Origin: Streptomyces xanthochromogenes
GTDB lineage: Bacteria; Actinomycetota; Actinomycetes; Streptomycetales; Streptomycetaceae
Direction of reading: 5' to 3'
Length of the DNA stretch: 64,000 bases
NCBI RefSeq assembly: GCF_014650455.1
Contig: NZ_BMUZ01000009.1
Location: forward strand, 62,001 to 126,000
Part shown: piece after piece, positions 25,225 to 34,041 of the stretch
Layout of the letters: each line of letters begins with the position of its first letter
Numbering within the stretch: the stretch's first letter is position 1
Translations under genes and position numbers: made by a program
The notes under the pieces: model-generated
Told to the model about the DNA's origin: nothing
The model's database searches: none
The model's input: the letters and a program-made list of their open reading frames with translations, nothing else

Positions 25225-26010
25225 TTAGATGAACTTCTGGCTCGCGAGGAACTCGGCGAGCTGCTTGCCGCCCTCGCCCTCGTCCTTGACGATCGTGCCG
25301 GCGGTGCGGGCCGGACGCTGGGCCGCGGAGTCCACCGCGGTCCAGGCGCCCTCCAGGCCGACCTCGTCGGCCTCCAGGTCCAGGTCGCCCAGGTCCAGGG
25401 ACTCCACCGGCTTCTTCTTGGCGGCCATGATGCCCTTGAAGGACGGGTAGCGGGCCTCGCCCGACTGGTCCGTCACGGACACGACGGCCGGCAGGGACGC
25501 CTCAAGCTGCTCGGAGGCGGTGTCGCCGTCGCGGCGGCCCTTGACGACGCCGTCCTCGACCGAGACCTCGGAGAGCAGCGTGACCTGCGGGACGCCGAGG
25601 CGCTCCGCGAGCAGCGCCGGAAGGACGCCCATGGTGCCGTCGGTCGAGGCCATGCCGCAGATGACCAGGTCGTAGCCGGTCTTCTCGACGGCCTTGGCCA
25701 GGACCAGCGAGGTGCCGATCACGTCGGTGCCGTGCAGATCGTCGTCCTCGACGTGGACGGCCTTGTCGGCACCCATGGAGAGCGCCTTGCGCAGCGCGTC
25801 CTTGGCGTCCTCGGGGCCGACGGTCAGCACGGTGATCTCCGCGTCGTCCGCCTCGTCGGCGATCTGCAGTGCCTGCTCGACCGCGTACTCGTCGAGCTCC
25901 GAAAGGAGGCCGTCGACGTCGTCGCGGTCGACGGTCAGGTCATCGGCGAAGTGCCGGTCGCCGGTGGCGTCGGGCACGTACTTCACACAGACAACGATCC
26001 TCAAGCTCAC
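25225..26010 (-). CDS. etfB: Electron transfer flavoprotein beta subunit
   Basis: 261 aa. MSLRIVVCVKYVPD start (GTG at 26010), the AMP-binding region and the EtfB signature LVICGMASTDGTMGVLPALLAERLG in its key residues, plus the ADP/FAD contact region around GIMAAKKKP. Partner of EtfA. First gene of the leftward etfBA operon. A palindrome TACTCGTCAGTA 110 nt upstream overlaps a TAATAT -10-like box, which suggests control by a TetR-type regulator of fatty-acid breakdown. Confidence 0.97.
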   Translation of the reverse strand: MSLRIVVCVKYVPDATGDRHFADDLTVDRDDVDGLLSELDEYAVEQALQIADEADDAEITVLTVGPEDAKDALRKALSMGADKAVHVEDDDLHGTDVIGTSLVLAKAVEKTGYDLVICGMASTDGTMGVLPALLAERLGVPQVTLLSEVSVEDGVVKGRRDGDTASEQLEASLPAVVSVTDQSGEARYPSFKGIMAAKKKPVESLDLGDLDLEADEVGLEGAWTAVDSAAQRPARTAGTIVKDEGEGGKQLAEFLASQKFI

Positions 26011-26118
26011 GCCGGCTCTCCTACTGCATCGTCATTTCTGGGCTGCCTTGTTGCACGCAGCATAGGCGCCTGATGGGGCGGTTTCCGGTCGGGGCGACCG
26101 GCGCTCCGAACGAAATAT

Positions 26119-26130
26119 TACTCGTCAGTA
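26119..26130. promoter_or_regulatory. Palindromic operator upstream of etfBA
   Basis: TACT-CGTC-AGTA, extended to ATTACTCGTCAGTAC, overlaps a -10-like TAATAT on the minus strand 110 nt before etfB. The TTACT...AGTA(A) form resembles sites of TetR-family fatty-acid regulators of actinobacteria (recalled, not checked). The flavin reductase gene ends 80 nt away. Confidence 0.5.
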
Positions 26131-26210
26131 CACCCAGCTTGTGCCCACTGAGCAAGCGCTTTGAACTGTGACGTTGCCAACGGTGAGTAATCGACGTGAT
26201 CAGGGAACTT

Positions 26211-26720
26211 TCAGTCGCGCAGCGCGTTGAAGCGGCCCTGGTGGTAGAGGAGGGGACGGCCGGCTCCGGCCGGGTCTCCGAGGACCGCCTGGCCGAGCAC
26301 GATGCGGTGGTCACCGGCCGGGATGCGGGCCACGACCTTGCACACCAGCCAAGCCAGCACGCCGTCCAGGACGGGCACGCCCTCGGGGCCTGCGCGCCAG
26401 GCGGTGTCGGGGCCGAACCGGTCGGCGCCACTGCGGGCGAAGGTGGCGGCCAGGTCCTGCTGGTGCTCGCCCAGTATGTGCACGCCGATGTGGTCGGCCT
26501 CGGCGACCACGGGCCAGCTGGAGGAACCGGTGCCGATCCCGAAGGAGAGCAACGGGGGTTCGGCGGCGACGGAGTTGAGGGAGGTGGCGGTGAAGCCGAC
26601 GGGCCGGCCGGCGCGCTGGGCGGTGATCACCGCGACACCGGCGGCGTGCTGGCGGAAGACCGACCTGAGCAGTTCGGGAGAGGCGGTCTGGGCGGTACCG
26701 AGCTCGGGCGAAGCCGTCAT
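26211..26720 (-). CDS. Flavin reductase domain protein
   Basis: 169 aa. FMN-binding split-barrel of the flavin reductase-like family: RQHAAGVAVITAQRAGRPVGFTATSLNSV (key residues T, G, T, S) and then HIGVHILGEHQQDLA. Typical for reductase components that supply reduced FMN, or that act on aromatic substrates, using NAD(P)H. ATG 26720 with AAGGA 8 nt upstream; the longer upstream frame is rejected. Lies just upstream of etfBA in the same direction but with its own 200-bp gap and a separate promoter for etfB. Confidence 0.88.
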   Translation of the reverse strand: MTASPELGTAQTASPELLRSVFRQHAAGVAVITAQRAGRPVGFTATSLNSVAAEPPLLSFGIGTGSSSWPVVAEADHIGVHILGEHQQDLAATFARSGADRFGPDTAWRAGPEGVPVLDGVLAWLVCKVVARIPAGDHRIVLGQAVLGDPAGAGRPLLYHQGRFNALRD

Positions 26721-26906
26721 GGAATTGTCCTTCTGCAAGAGGTGCGACAAGGGCTGCGGGTGATCAGCAGCCCGGACAGCGCGCGCTCGCGTTACGGGCG
26801 AGGTCCACATGGGCGCGTCCATAGAGAAGGAGGTCTGTCGGCACATCGTCAGACTGACGATTGAGCGCGCTCGCAGTCAAGTGCCTTCCGGGATGTGGGA
26901 GATCCC

Positions 26907-27254
26907 TCACTGCGCCTCCGAGGGCGTGTCCCGCACGGCCCGGCCGAGCGCGGCGATGACGTCCGCCCGGCGCGGCTGTCCGGCGGCGCGGCGCACGATG
27001 CGGCCCGCGGCGTCGAGCACGAGCACCGTCGGGGTGCGCTCGATGCCCAGGTCCCGCACGAGAACGAGCCGTTCCTCGGCGTCGATCTCCACATGGGTGA
27101 CGCCGTCCACCATGGCGGCGACCTCCGCCAGGGTGCGCCGGGTCGCCCGGCAGGGCTGGCAGAAAGCGCTCGAGAACTGCACCAGCGTGGCCCGCCGGCC
27201 GAGGCCCGCACCCAACTCGCCCTCGTCGAGCCTGCGCCCGCCGTCATCACCCAC
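26907..27254 (-). CDS. Thioredoxin-like protein
   Basis: 115 aa, thioredoxin fold. Active site FCQPCRATRR with the CxxC Cys pair, the cis-Pro loop ERTPTVLVLD, no signal peptide. GTG start 27254 with GGAGG 8 nt upstream. The active site CQPC differs from the CGPC of classical thioredoxins, which should shift its redox potential. The neighbours are etfBA on one side and an acyltransferase gene divergent on the other. Likely reductant or disulfide handler in the cytosol. Confidence 0.85.
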   Translation of the reverse strand: MGDDGGRRLDEGELGAGLGRRATLVQFSSAFCQPCRATRRTLAEVAAMVDGVTHVEIDAEERLVLVRDLGIERTPTVLVLDAAGRIVRRAAGQPRRADVIAALGRAVRDTPSEAQ

Positions 27255-27517
27255 GCGCCCTGCCTCCGCCCGCTCGACCGCGTCTTCACACGGCCACTAC
27301 CTGCGCTCACGTACGGTTGCAGCACGCAGCGGCCCGCAATGATTCCCCCTGGGCTCCGACCTGCGAAGACGTGACGAGAATCTCCCCTGTGCACAGCGCC
27401 AGGACTGGCCAGCTCGGCTCGTATCGGGCACCATCTGCCCAAAGCCCGAAACCTACGGGCGCGTAACTTATGACTCCGGGAGCACCCTCCCCGGGCACAC
27501 GAAGGGTCTCCCCTCTG

Positions 27518-28249
27518 ATGGCAGAACTCGTCTATCGGCCGGTCATCGGCGCCGCACGCACGATGTTCAAGGCGCTCGACCTGAAGATCGACACCCAGGG
27601 TTCGGAGAACATCCCGCGCACCGGCGGGGCGGTGCTCGTCAGCAATCACATCAGCTATCTGGACTTCATCTTCACCGGGCTCGCGGCGCTGCCGCAGAAG
27701 CGCCTGGTGCGCTTCATGGCCAAGGAGTCGGTGTTCCGGCACAAGATCTCCGGGCCGCTGATGCGCGGCATGAAGCACATCCCGGTCGACCGCAAGCAGG
27801 GCGAGGACGCCTATCAGCACGCGCTGGCCTCGCTGCGCTCCGGCGAGGTGATCGGGGTGTTCCCGGAGGCGACGATCTCGCAGTCGTTCACGCTGAAGAG
27901 CTTCAAGTCGGGGGCGGCGCGCCTCGCCCAGGAGGCCGGGGTGCCGCTGATCCCGATGGCCCTGTGGGGAACGCAGCGGGTGTGGACCAAGGGGCGGCCG
28001 CGCAACTTCAAGCGCAGTCACATCCCGGTCACCATTCGCGTCGGTGAGCCCGTGGAGGCGCCCGCGGACCAGTACGCGGGCGCCATCACCCGGCGGCTGC
28101 GCGAGCGCTGCCAGGAGCTCCTGGAGGCCGCGCAGCGCGCCTACCCCGTACGCCCCAAGGACGCGAGCGACACCTGGTGGGTGCCGGCGCACCTGGGCGG
28201 CACCGCGCCGACGGCCGAGCAGGTGAAGGCCGCCGAGGCGGCCGGCTGA
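27518..28249 (+). CDS. PlsC-family lysophospholipid acyltransferase
   Basis: 243 aa. Catalytic HX4D motif NHISYLD, second motif KHIPVDR and the FPEATIS glycerol-3-phosphate-binding block of PlsC/AGPAT enzymes, with TFKAL/LVRFM membrane-associated helices between them. Transfers acyl groups to (lyso)phosphatidic acid in phospholipid synthesis. ATG 27518 (MAELVYRPVIG) is chosen over an upstream in-frame ATG at 27470 because its start is the usual one in the family; the ribosome-binding site is only moderate. The divergent thioredoxin gene shares the upstream gap. Confidence 0.9.
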   Translation: MAELVYRPVIGAARTMFKALDLKIDTQGSENIPRTGGAVLVSNHISYLDFIFTGLAALPQKRLVRFMAKESVFRHKISGPLMRGMKHIPVDRKQGEDAYQHALASLRSGEVIGVFPEATISQSFTLKSFKSGAARLAQEAGVPLIPMALWGTQRVWTKGRPRNFKRSHIPVTIRVGEPVEAPADQYAGAITRRLRERCQELLEAAQRAYPVRPKDASDTWWVPAHLGGTAPTAEQVKAAEAAG

Positions 28250-28253
28250 ATCG

Positions 28254-28985
28254 TCACTCCTGCACGGAGGGCGCGGAGGGCGTGAGGGGTGCAGAGGCGC
28301 CGACCGGCGGGTGGACGGTGATCCGCGCCCCCGGGCTGAACTTCTCCAGGAGTTCGGCCAGTTCGGCGCCGGCCGCGACCAGGTCGCAGTGCGGGGCCAT
28401 GCCCTCCAGGAGGAAGAGCGCGTCGGCCGACTGTTCGGTGAGCCGGGTGCGCACCCCCTGGCGCCAGTTCCAGCGGCGGCACGTGACGCCCTCGTCGTCG
28501 CGCCACACCACTTCGCCCGCGTCCGGGTGCTCGACGACGGGCTCGCCGCCCGCGACGGTGTGGAACAGCTCCTCGCCGCTCGCCCGCACCAGGCGCATCG
28601 AGCCCACGATGTGCCCGGTGTCCTCGCCGCCGACCGGCACGAGGTGGGCGACGCTGATCGCGTTGTACACGTCGACGAGCCGGTTGACGCGCGGCAGGCC
28701 GCCGTCGGCCAGGGCCCGCTTGGCGAGCGCCTCGGCCGAGTTGCGGGTGCGGTTGGGCTTGGAGCCGAAGGCGGTGTAGACCGCGCGCCAGGCCGCCATG
28801 TGCGGGTCCTCGTGCGGGGCCCGGCCCGCGAGGTGCTGCGCGAGGCGGCGTGCGGCGTCGTCGAGCAGGGCCGAACTCGCCGCGTCGCTGGGCGCGTTGA
28901 CGAGTCCGGTGGCCTCGACGGCGACGTGGGTGAAGGCCGGTGCGAGCGTCCGGACCTCGTCGGACACGGTGAGTGCGAGCGTCAT
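28254..28985 (-). CDS. B3/4 domain protein (PheRS-beta tRNA-editing-like)
   Basis: 243 aa. The pattern FGSKPNRTRNSAEALAKRAL, LPRVNRLVDVYNAISV and VGGEDTGHI is that of stand-alone B3/4 domains, derived from the editing module of phenylalanyl-tRNA synthetase beta. The role is not established; hydrolysis of mischarged tRNA is a hypothesis. ATG 28985. It directly follows the transglutaminase-like gene (13-nt gap), so they form one leftward operon, and meets the acyltransferase gene tail to tail. Confidence 0.85.
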   Translation of the reverse strand: MTLALTVSDEVRTLAPAFTHVAVEATGLVNAPSDAASSALLDDAARRLAQHLAGRAPHEDPHMAAWRAVYTAFGSKPNRTRNSAEALAKRALADGGLPRVNRLVDVYNAISVAHLVPVGGEDTGHIVGSMRLVRASGEELFHTVAGGEPVVEHPDAGEVVWRDDEGVTCRRWNWRQGVRTRLTEQSADALFLLEGMAPHCDLVAAGAELAELLEKFSPGARITVHPPVGASAPLTPSAPSVQE

Positions 28986-28998
28986 GATCGGTGGTGCC

Positions 28999-29598
28999 TC
29001 ACAGTTCGGTCGGATAGATCGGCCACAGCGACGGCCGGTCGGGCGCGGCCTTGAGCGCGGCGACCACCGCCGGATGCGGTTCATCAAAGAGTACTGGATA
29101 GTCCACTTCGCTGAACTCTGGACGGACGGGCCAGGCGAGCCGCTCCCGATCGAGGGAGAACTGGGCGTCCACGCCGGGCGGCACGTTCCCGCGAGGGTCC
29201 TGCCGCGCCCAGGCATCGGCGCCGGGCAGCTTGAGGGCGATGAGGCCGTGCAGGGCGGGGGCGGCGCCGTCCTCGGTCAGGCGCTGGTAGCAGAACGCGG
29301 TCGGGATGCGCTCGGCGCGCAGCAGCGCGGCCAGGGCGTGCGCCTTGGCCGAGCAGATCCCGGTGCGCCGCGCGAGCACGTCGGAGGCGCGCCAGGTCAC
29401 CCGGAGATCGCCCGAGTCGCTGGAGTGCGGGATCTCGTCCCGCACGTACTCGAAGGCCGCCTTGGCGTATGCGTATGCGTCGGCCTTGGCGCCCTTGAGG
29501 CGGGCTGCCGCGTTCCGCACCGTGGGGTGTTCATGGTCGACGGTCTCGTCCGCGACGAGATAGGCGGCGAGTTGGGGGTGGCGCTGGATGAGCTGCAT
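28999..29598 (-). CDS. Transglutaminase-like (cysteine protease fold) protein
   Basis: About 199 aa from ATG 29598; an in-frame TTG at 29631 is possible but less likely. The papain-like transglutaminase core shows the nucleophile in RTGICSAKAHA and the His in ALHGLIAL, followed by an acidic residue pair. N-terminal region is helical (HPQLAAYLVADET). Bacterial members hydrolyse or crosslink peptides, but the substrate is not known. Operon with the B3/4 gene. Confidence 0.85.
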   Translation of the reverse strand: MQLIQRHPQLAAYLVADETVDHEHPTVRNAAARLKGAKADAYAYAKAAFEYVRDEIPHSSDSGDLRVTWRASDVLARRTGICSAKAHALAALLRAERIPTAFCYQRLTEDGAAPALHGLIALKLPGADAWARQDPRGNVPPGVDAQFSLDRERLAWPVRPEFSEVDYPVLFDEPHPAVVAALKAAPDRPSLWPIYPTEL

Positions 29599-29676
29599 GG
29601 CTCGCGAGCGTACGAAGGCGACCGGCCACAAGTCAATGACTTTGCGGCCGGTCGCATATGTATTCAGTCGTGGCGG

Positions 29677-30738
29677 CTATCGTGCCATTTCTTCCTTCAG
29701 GGCCACGAGGAAGCCGTCGACGTCGTCCTCGGTGGTGTCGAAGGAGCACATCCAGCGGACGTCGCCGGCGTTCTCGTCCCAGAAGTAGAAGCGGTAGCGC
29801 TTCTGGAGCCGCTCGCTGACGTCGTGCGGCAGGCGCGCGAACACCGCGTTGGCCTGGACCTCGTGGAGGATCTCCACGCCGTCGACCTGGCGCACGCCCT
29901 CGGCGAGGCGCTGGGCCATCGCGTTGGAGTGGCGGGCGTTGCGCAGCCACAGGTCCTTGGCGAGCAGGGCCTCCAACTGCACCGATACGAAGCGCATCTT
30001 GGAGGCGAGCTGCATGGACATCTTGCGGATGTGGTTCATCCGGCGGACCGCGTCCGGGTTGAGGACGACGATCGCCTCGCCGAACAGCATCCCGTTCTTG
30101 GTGCCGCCGAACGACAGGACGTCCACACCGGCCACGCTGGTGAACGTGCGCATCGGCACGTCGAGGGAGGCGGCCGCGTTGGATATGCGGGCCCCGTCGA
30201 GATGGACCTTCATGCCGCGCTCGTGGGCGTGGTCACAGATCGCCCGGATCTCGTCGGGCGTGTAGACCGTGCCCAGCTCGGTGTTCTGGGTGATCGAGAC
30301 GACCTGCGGCATCGCACGGTGCTCGTCCTCCCAGCCCCAGGCCTGCCGGTCGATGAGCTCGGGCGTCAGCTTGCCGTCGGGCGTCGCCACGGTGAGCAGC
30401 TTGAGCCCGGCCATGCGCTCGGGTGCGCCGCCCTCGTCCACGTTGATGTGCGCGCTCTCGGCGCACACCACCGCGCCCCAGCGGTCCGTCAGCGCCTGGA
30501 GCGCGGTGACGTTGGCCCCGGTCCCGTTGAACACGGGGTAGGCCTGCGCGCCGGCGCCGAAGTGGCTGTGGATGACGCGTTGGAGGTGGTCGGTGTAGTC
30601 GTCCTCGCCGTAGGCGATCTGGTGACCGCCGTTGGCGAGGGTGAGGGCCGCGAGGATCTCGGGGTGCGCGCCGGCGTAGTTGTCGCTGGCGAAGCCGCGC
30701 ACCGCCGGGTCGTGGTGCGCTCGCGCGTCCGTCCTCAC
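29677..30738 (-). CDS. ltaE: Low-specificity L-threonine aldolase
   Basis: 353 aa, PLP-dependent fold type I. Typical start FASDNYAGAHPEI, PLP Lys in SFGGTKNGML, and the pattern AHINVDEGGAPE. Cleaves L-threonine and L-allo-threonine to glycine and acetaldehyde. GTG start at 30738 overlaps the stop of the SDR gene (GTGA, 30735-30738); a further GTG at 30756 is possible. Last gene of the DUF6421-SDR-aldolase operon, which suggests a shared amino-acid or aldehyde pathway. Confidence 0.92.
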   Translation of the reverse strand: MRTDARAHHDPAVRGFASDNYAGAHPEILAALTLANGGHQIAYGEDDYTDHLQRVIHSHFGAGAQAYPVFNGTGANVTALQALTDRWGAVVCAESAHINVDEGGAPERMAGLKLLTVATPDGKLTPELIDRQAWGWEDEHRAMPQVVSITQNTELGTVYTPDEIRAICDHAHERGMKVHLDGARISNAAASLDVPMRTFTSVAGVDVLSFGGTKNGMLFGEAIVVLNPDAVRRMNHIRKMSMQLASKMRFVSVQLEALLAKDLWLRNARHSNAMAQRLAEGVRQVDGVEILHEVQANAVFARLPHDVSERLQKRYRFYFWDENAGDVRWMCSFDTTEDDVDGFLVALKEEMAR

Positions 30739-31490
30739 GGCTTGGGGGTCAGCCACAGGCGCTGTCCGTTCACTTCCTGGGCGGGCTTGTCCCACACTCC
30801 GGCGATGGCGTCGGCCAGCTCGGTGACGTCGGTGAAGCCCGCGAACTTCGCATGGGGTCGCTCGGCGCGCATCGCGTCGTGCACCAATGCCTTGATCACC
30901 AGGATCGCAGCAGCGGCCTGCGGACCGTCGGCGCCCTCGGTGATCCCTGCCTTGCGGAACGCGTCGCCGAGGGCCAGCGTCCACGCCTCGGCGGCGGCCT
31001 TGCCCGCGTTGTAGGCGGCGTTGTTCGCGGTGGGCTTGTGCGCACCGGACTGGCTGACCAGGACGAACCGCCCCCGGTCGCTGCGCAGCAGCCCGTCGTG
31101 GAAGGCGAGCGAGGTGTGCTGCACGGTCTTGATCAGGAGCTTCTCCAGAAGGTCCCAGTCGGCGAGGTCGGTCTCGGGGAAGGAGGTGGCGCCGCGCCAG
31201 CCGCCGACGAGGTGGACGAGGCCGTCGATCCGCCCGAAGTCCTTCTGGATGCGGTCGGCCCAGTCGCGGGTTGCCTGCAGGTCGAGGAGGTCGACGGTGT
31301 CGCCGGTGACGGTGGCCCCGCCGTGCGCGTACCGCGCGGCGTCCACGGCCGAGGCCAGGCGCTCGACGTCGGCGTCGGCGCCCACGACGACCGCGCCCGC
31401 CTCGGCGAGCCGGAGCAGGGCGGCCCGGCCGGCGGGTCCCGCCGCGCCGGCCACGGCGACGACGGCGCCGTTGAGAGGTCCGTTGTTCAT
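30735..31490 (-). CDS. Short-chain dehydrogenase/reductase
   Basis: 251 aa. Rossmann nucleotide-binding start GAVVAVAGAAGPAGRAAL replaces the usual TGxxxGxG with AGAAGPAG. Catalytic residues are the Ser of VSQSGAHKP and YxxxK in AAYNAGKAAAE. ATG 31490 with GAGGAAG close upstream. Middle gene of the three-gene operon, coupled to the aldolase. Probably reduces an aldehyde or ketone, perhaps the acetaldehyde or its adduct produced next door (inference). Confidence 0.88.
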   Translation of the reverse strand: MNNGPLNGAVVAVAGAAGPAGRAALLRLAEAGAVVVGADADVERLASAVDAARYAHGGATVTGDTVDLLDLQATRDWADRIQKDFGRIDGLVHLVGGWRGATSFPETDLADWDLLEKLLIKTVQHTSLAFHDGLLRSDRGRFVLVSQSGAHKPTANNAAYNAGKAAAEAWTLALGDAFRKAGITEGADGPQAAAAILVIKALVHDAMRAERPHAKFAGFTDVTELADAIAGVWDKPAQEVNGQRLWLTPKP

Positions 31491-31534
31491 CTTCCTCGCC
31501 CCTTCCGAGCCTTCCGAGCCTTTGGTACGAGGGC

Positions 31535-32935
31535 TCACGCGGCGGCCCCGGCCGGGGCGGAAGCGGCGGTGATCCCCTTGGTGGAGGCGATCACGTTCTT
31601 CAGCTTCTTGGAGAGCGCCTCATAGAACATGCTGAGCGGAAACTCGTCCGGAAGCACGTCGTCGACGAGCTTGCGCGGCGGCTGCGTCAGGTCCAGGGCG
31701 TCGGGGCCCTTGGCCCAGCGCGATCCGGGGTGCGGGGCGAGGTAGGTGGAGACCAGCTCGTACGCGGCGAACCAGTGGACCAGCTTGGGGCGGTCGATGC
31801 CGTCGCGGTACAGCTTCTCGATCTCGGCGCACAGCTGGTTGGTGACCTGCGGGGCGCGGTCCCAGTCGATGTGCAGCTTGTTGTCGGTCCAGCGCACCAC
31901 GTCGTGCTTGTGCAGGTAGGCGAAGAGGAGCTGCCCGCCGAGCCCGTCGTAATTGCGCACGCGGTCGCCGGAGACCGGGAAGCGGAACATCCGGTCGAAG
32001 AGCACGGCGTACTGGACGTCACGGCCGTGCTGGTTGCCCTCGGCCTCCAGCTTCACCGCCTCCTTGAAGGCGGTGAGGTCGCAGCGCAGCTCTTCGAGGC
32101 CGTACATCCAGAACGGCTGACGCTGCTTGATCATGAAGGGGTCGAACGGCAGGTCGCCGTGGCTGTGGGTGCGGTCGTGCACCATGTCCCACAGCACGAA
32201 GGCCTTCTCGCAGCGCTCCTGGTCGGACACCAACTCCCGGATGTCGGCGGGGAGTTCGAGACCGAGGATGTCGACGGACGCCTCGGTGACGGCGCGGAAG
32301 CGGGCCGCCTCGCGGTCGCAGAAGATGCCGCCCCAGGTGAAGCGCTCGGGGGCCTCGCGCACGGCGATGGTCTCGGGGAAGAGGACCGCGGAGTGGGTGT
32401 CGTAGCCCGCGGTGAAGTCCTCGAAGGTGATGCCGCAGAACAGCGGGTTGTCGTAGCGGGTGGCCTCCAGGTCGGCGAGCCACTCGGGCCAGACCATGCG
32501 CAGGACGACCGCTTCGAGGTTGCGGTCGGGGTTGCCGTTCTGGGTGTACATGGGGAAGAGGACCAGACGCTGGAGCCCGTCGGCACGGTCGGCCGCCGGG
32601 TGGAAGCGCATCAGCGAGTCCAGGAAGTCCGGCACGTCGAAGGCGCTGTCGGACCACTTGCGCAGGTCGTCGACGAGCGCGCGGTGGTACTCGGCGTCGT
32701 GCGGGAGCAGCGGGGAGAGCTGCTCCACGGCGGCTATCACCTGGTCGAGGGTCGCGTCGACGACCGCGCGGGACGGGGCACCCTCGGCGTCGAAGTCGAT
32801 CGAGCCGTCCTTGGACTGCCAGGGCCGGATCTCCTCGACGGCATTCTTGAGCGCGGGCCATGCGGGGTGGTCGACCACCCGCAGGTCGGCTGTTGCGCCC
32901 CCCACGGCCGGGTCCTGCACAAGAATTTCCGTCAT
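31535..32935 (-). CDS. DUF6421 family protein
   Basis: 466 aa from ATG 32935, preceded by GGAGGAAGTGAC. I recall this as the actinobacterial DUF6421 family of unknown function. It is rich in aromatic and acidic residues, with conserved-looking HDRTHSHGDLPFD (His cluster, possible metal site), FDPFMIKQRQPFWMYGLEEL and a C-terminal KKLKNVIAST. No signal or membrane segment. First gene of an operon with an SDR and threonine aldolase, so an enzymatic role in the same pathway is plausible. An 18-bp near-palindrome lies at 32990-33007. Confidence 0.85.
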   Translation of the reverse strand: MTEILVQDPAVGGATADLRVVDHPAWPALKNAVEEIRPWQSKDGSIDFDAEGAPSRAVVDATLDQVIAAVEQLSPLLPHDAEYHRALVDDLRKWSDSAFDVPDFLDSLMRFHPAADRADGLQRLVLFPMYTQNGNPDRNLEAVVLRMVWPEWLADLEATRYDNPLFCGITFEDFTAGYDTHSAVLFPETIAVREAPERFTWGGIFCDREAARFRAVTEASVDILGLELPADIRELVSDQERCEKAFVLWDMVHDRTHSHGDLPFDPFMIKQRQPFWMYGLEELRCDLTAFKEAVKLEAEGNQHGRDVQYAVLFDRMFRFPVSGDRVRNYDGLGGQLLFAYLHKHDVVRWTDNKLHIDWDRAPQVTNQLCAEIEKLYRDGIDRPKLVHWFAAYELVSTYLAPHPGSRWAKGPDALDLTQPPRKLVDDVLPDEFPLSMFYEALSKKLKNVIASTKGITAASAPAGAAA

Positions 32936-32989
32936 GTCACTTCCTCCACAGGAGAACCTAGCGTCAAGACACCGTATCCGCGTTCGGTT

Positions 32990-33007
32990 CTTCCCCTCAA
33001 GAGGAAG
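32990..33007. promoter_or_regulatory. Near-palindrome upstream of the DUF6421 operon
   Basis: CTTCCCCTC / AAGAGGAAG forms an 18-bp inverted repeat with two mismatched pairs, 55 nt before the ATG at 32935. On the minus strand TTGAGG with TACGGT 18 bp further makes a weak promoter overlapping it. A candidate operator. Confidence 0.4.
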
Positions 33008-33057
33008 CACAATAAATTATCCTGCGATCTTTCAGTTGCGCCGCTCTTCTTCCTGTG

Positions 33058-34041
33058 TCAGGGCAATGGCACGGATATGGCTGCGGCGAGCCGGGTGAGT
33101 GCGGCCCGGCCCTCGGGGAGCACGTCGGCCAGGCCGACGAAGCCGTGGAACATCCCCGGGCAGTGGTCGTCGACGGCGGCGACCCCCGCGGCGCGCAGGG
33201 CCCGTACGTAGGCCCGCCCTTCGTCGCACAGCGGGTCGCAGCCCGCCGTGACGACGTAGGCAGGCGCCAGGCCCGCGAGGCCGGCCCGCAGCGGGGAGGC
33301 GAGCGGATGGCCGCCGTCGCCGCCCGGGCCGAGGTACTGCGCCCAGAACCAGCGCAGGTGCGCGGCGGTCAGGTAGTAGCCGTGCGCGTTGTCGTGGTAC
33401 GAGGCGGTGTCACGGGAGGCGTCGAGCGCCGGGTAGAGCAGCGCCTGGAGGGCGAGCGGCGGCCCGTGGCGGTCGCGGGCGAGCAGGGCTGCCGCCGCGG
33501 CCAGGTTGCCGCCGGCGCTGTCGCCCGCCACGACGAGCGGGCCCGCCGCGCCGCCGAGGTCCCTAAGGTGCCGCCCGGCCCAGACGAGCGCCGCGTACGC
33601 GTCCTCGACGGGGGCCGGGAAGCGGGCCTCGGGCGCGAGGCGGTAGTCGACGGAGACCACGACCGCGCCCGAGGCCCGGCACAGCGCCCGGCAGGTGCGG
33701 TCGTACAGGTCGAGGCCGCCCAGGACCCAGCCCCCGCCGTGCAGGTGGACCACGGTGGGGGCGGGCCCGGACGGAGCGGGCCGGTAGACGCGGACGGGGA
33801 TGTCGGGGGCGGCCTCCGGTCCCGGCACCGGGTGGTCGGCGACCGCGCCGACCGGGGGCGGCCCGCCCGGCGGGAGGGCCGCCCGGGCGAGGATGCGACG
33901 GGCCTCGGCGGCGTCGGTGACCGTGCCGCCCACGTCGGGGAAGACCGCGGCGAGCACATCGGCCCAGCGGCGGGCCGCGGGCGCGAGACGGTCGACTCCC
34001 TTGCCGTGCGGCCCCGTTACGGGCGGGGGTACGTCAGACAC
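33058..34041 (-). CDS. Alpha/beta hydrolase (HSL/carboxylesterase family)
   Basis: 327 aa. Oxyanion-hole motif HLHGGGWVLGG, nucleophile GDSAGGN, and catalytic acid/His toward the C-terminus in CDPLCDEG and FHGF. This is the hormone-sensitive-lipase subfamily, esterases acting on short esters. GTG start at 34041; it overlaps the upstream LLM gene by 8 nt, so the two are read from one leftward mRNA that starts next to the PadR gene. Confidence 0.92.
   Translation of the reverse strand: MSDVPPPVTGPHGKGVDRLAPAARRWADVLAAVFPDVGGTVTDAAEARRILARAALPPGGPPPVGAVADHPVPGPEAAPDIPVRVYRPAPSGPAPTVVHLHGGGWVLGGLDLYDRTCRALCRASGAVVVSVDYRLAPEARFPAPVEDAYAALVWAGRHLRDLGGAAGPLVVAGDSAGGNLAAAAALLARDRHGPPLALQALLYPALDASRDTASYHDNAHGYYLTAAHLRWFWAQYLGPGGDGGHPLASPLRAGLAGLAPAYVVTAGCDPLCDEGRAYVRALRAAGVAAVDDHCPGMFHGFVGLADVLPEGRAALTRLAAAISVPLP

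Noticed and set aside
24157..26010. Antisense frames on the + strand over etfA/etfB
   Set aside because: These are high-GC shadows without ribosome-binding sites; the etf genes on the other strand are unambiguous.
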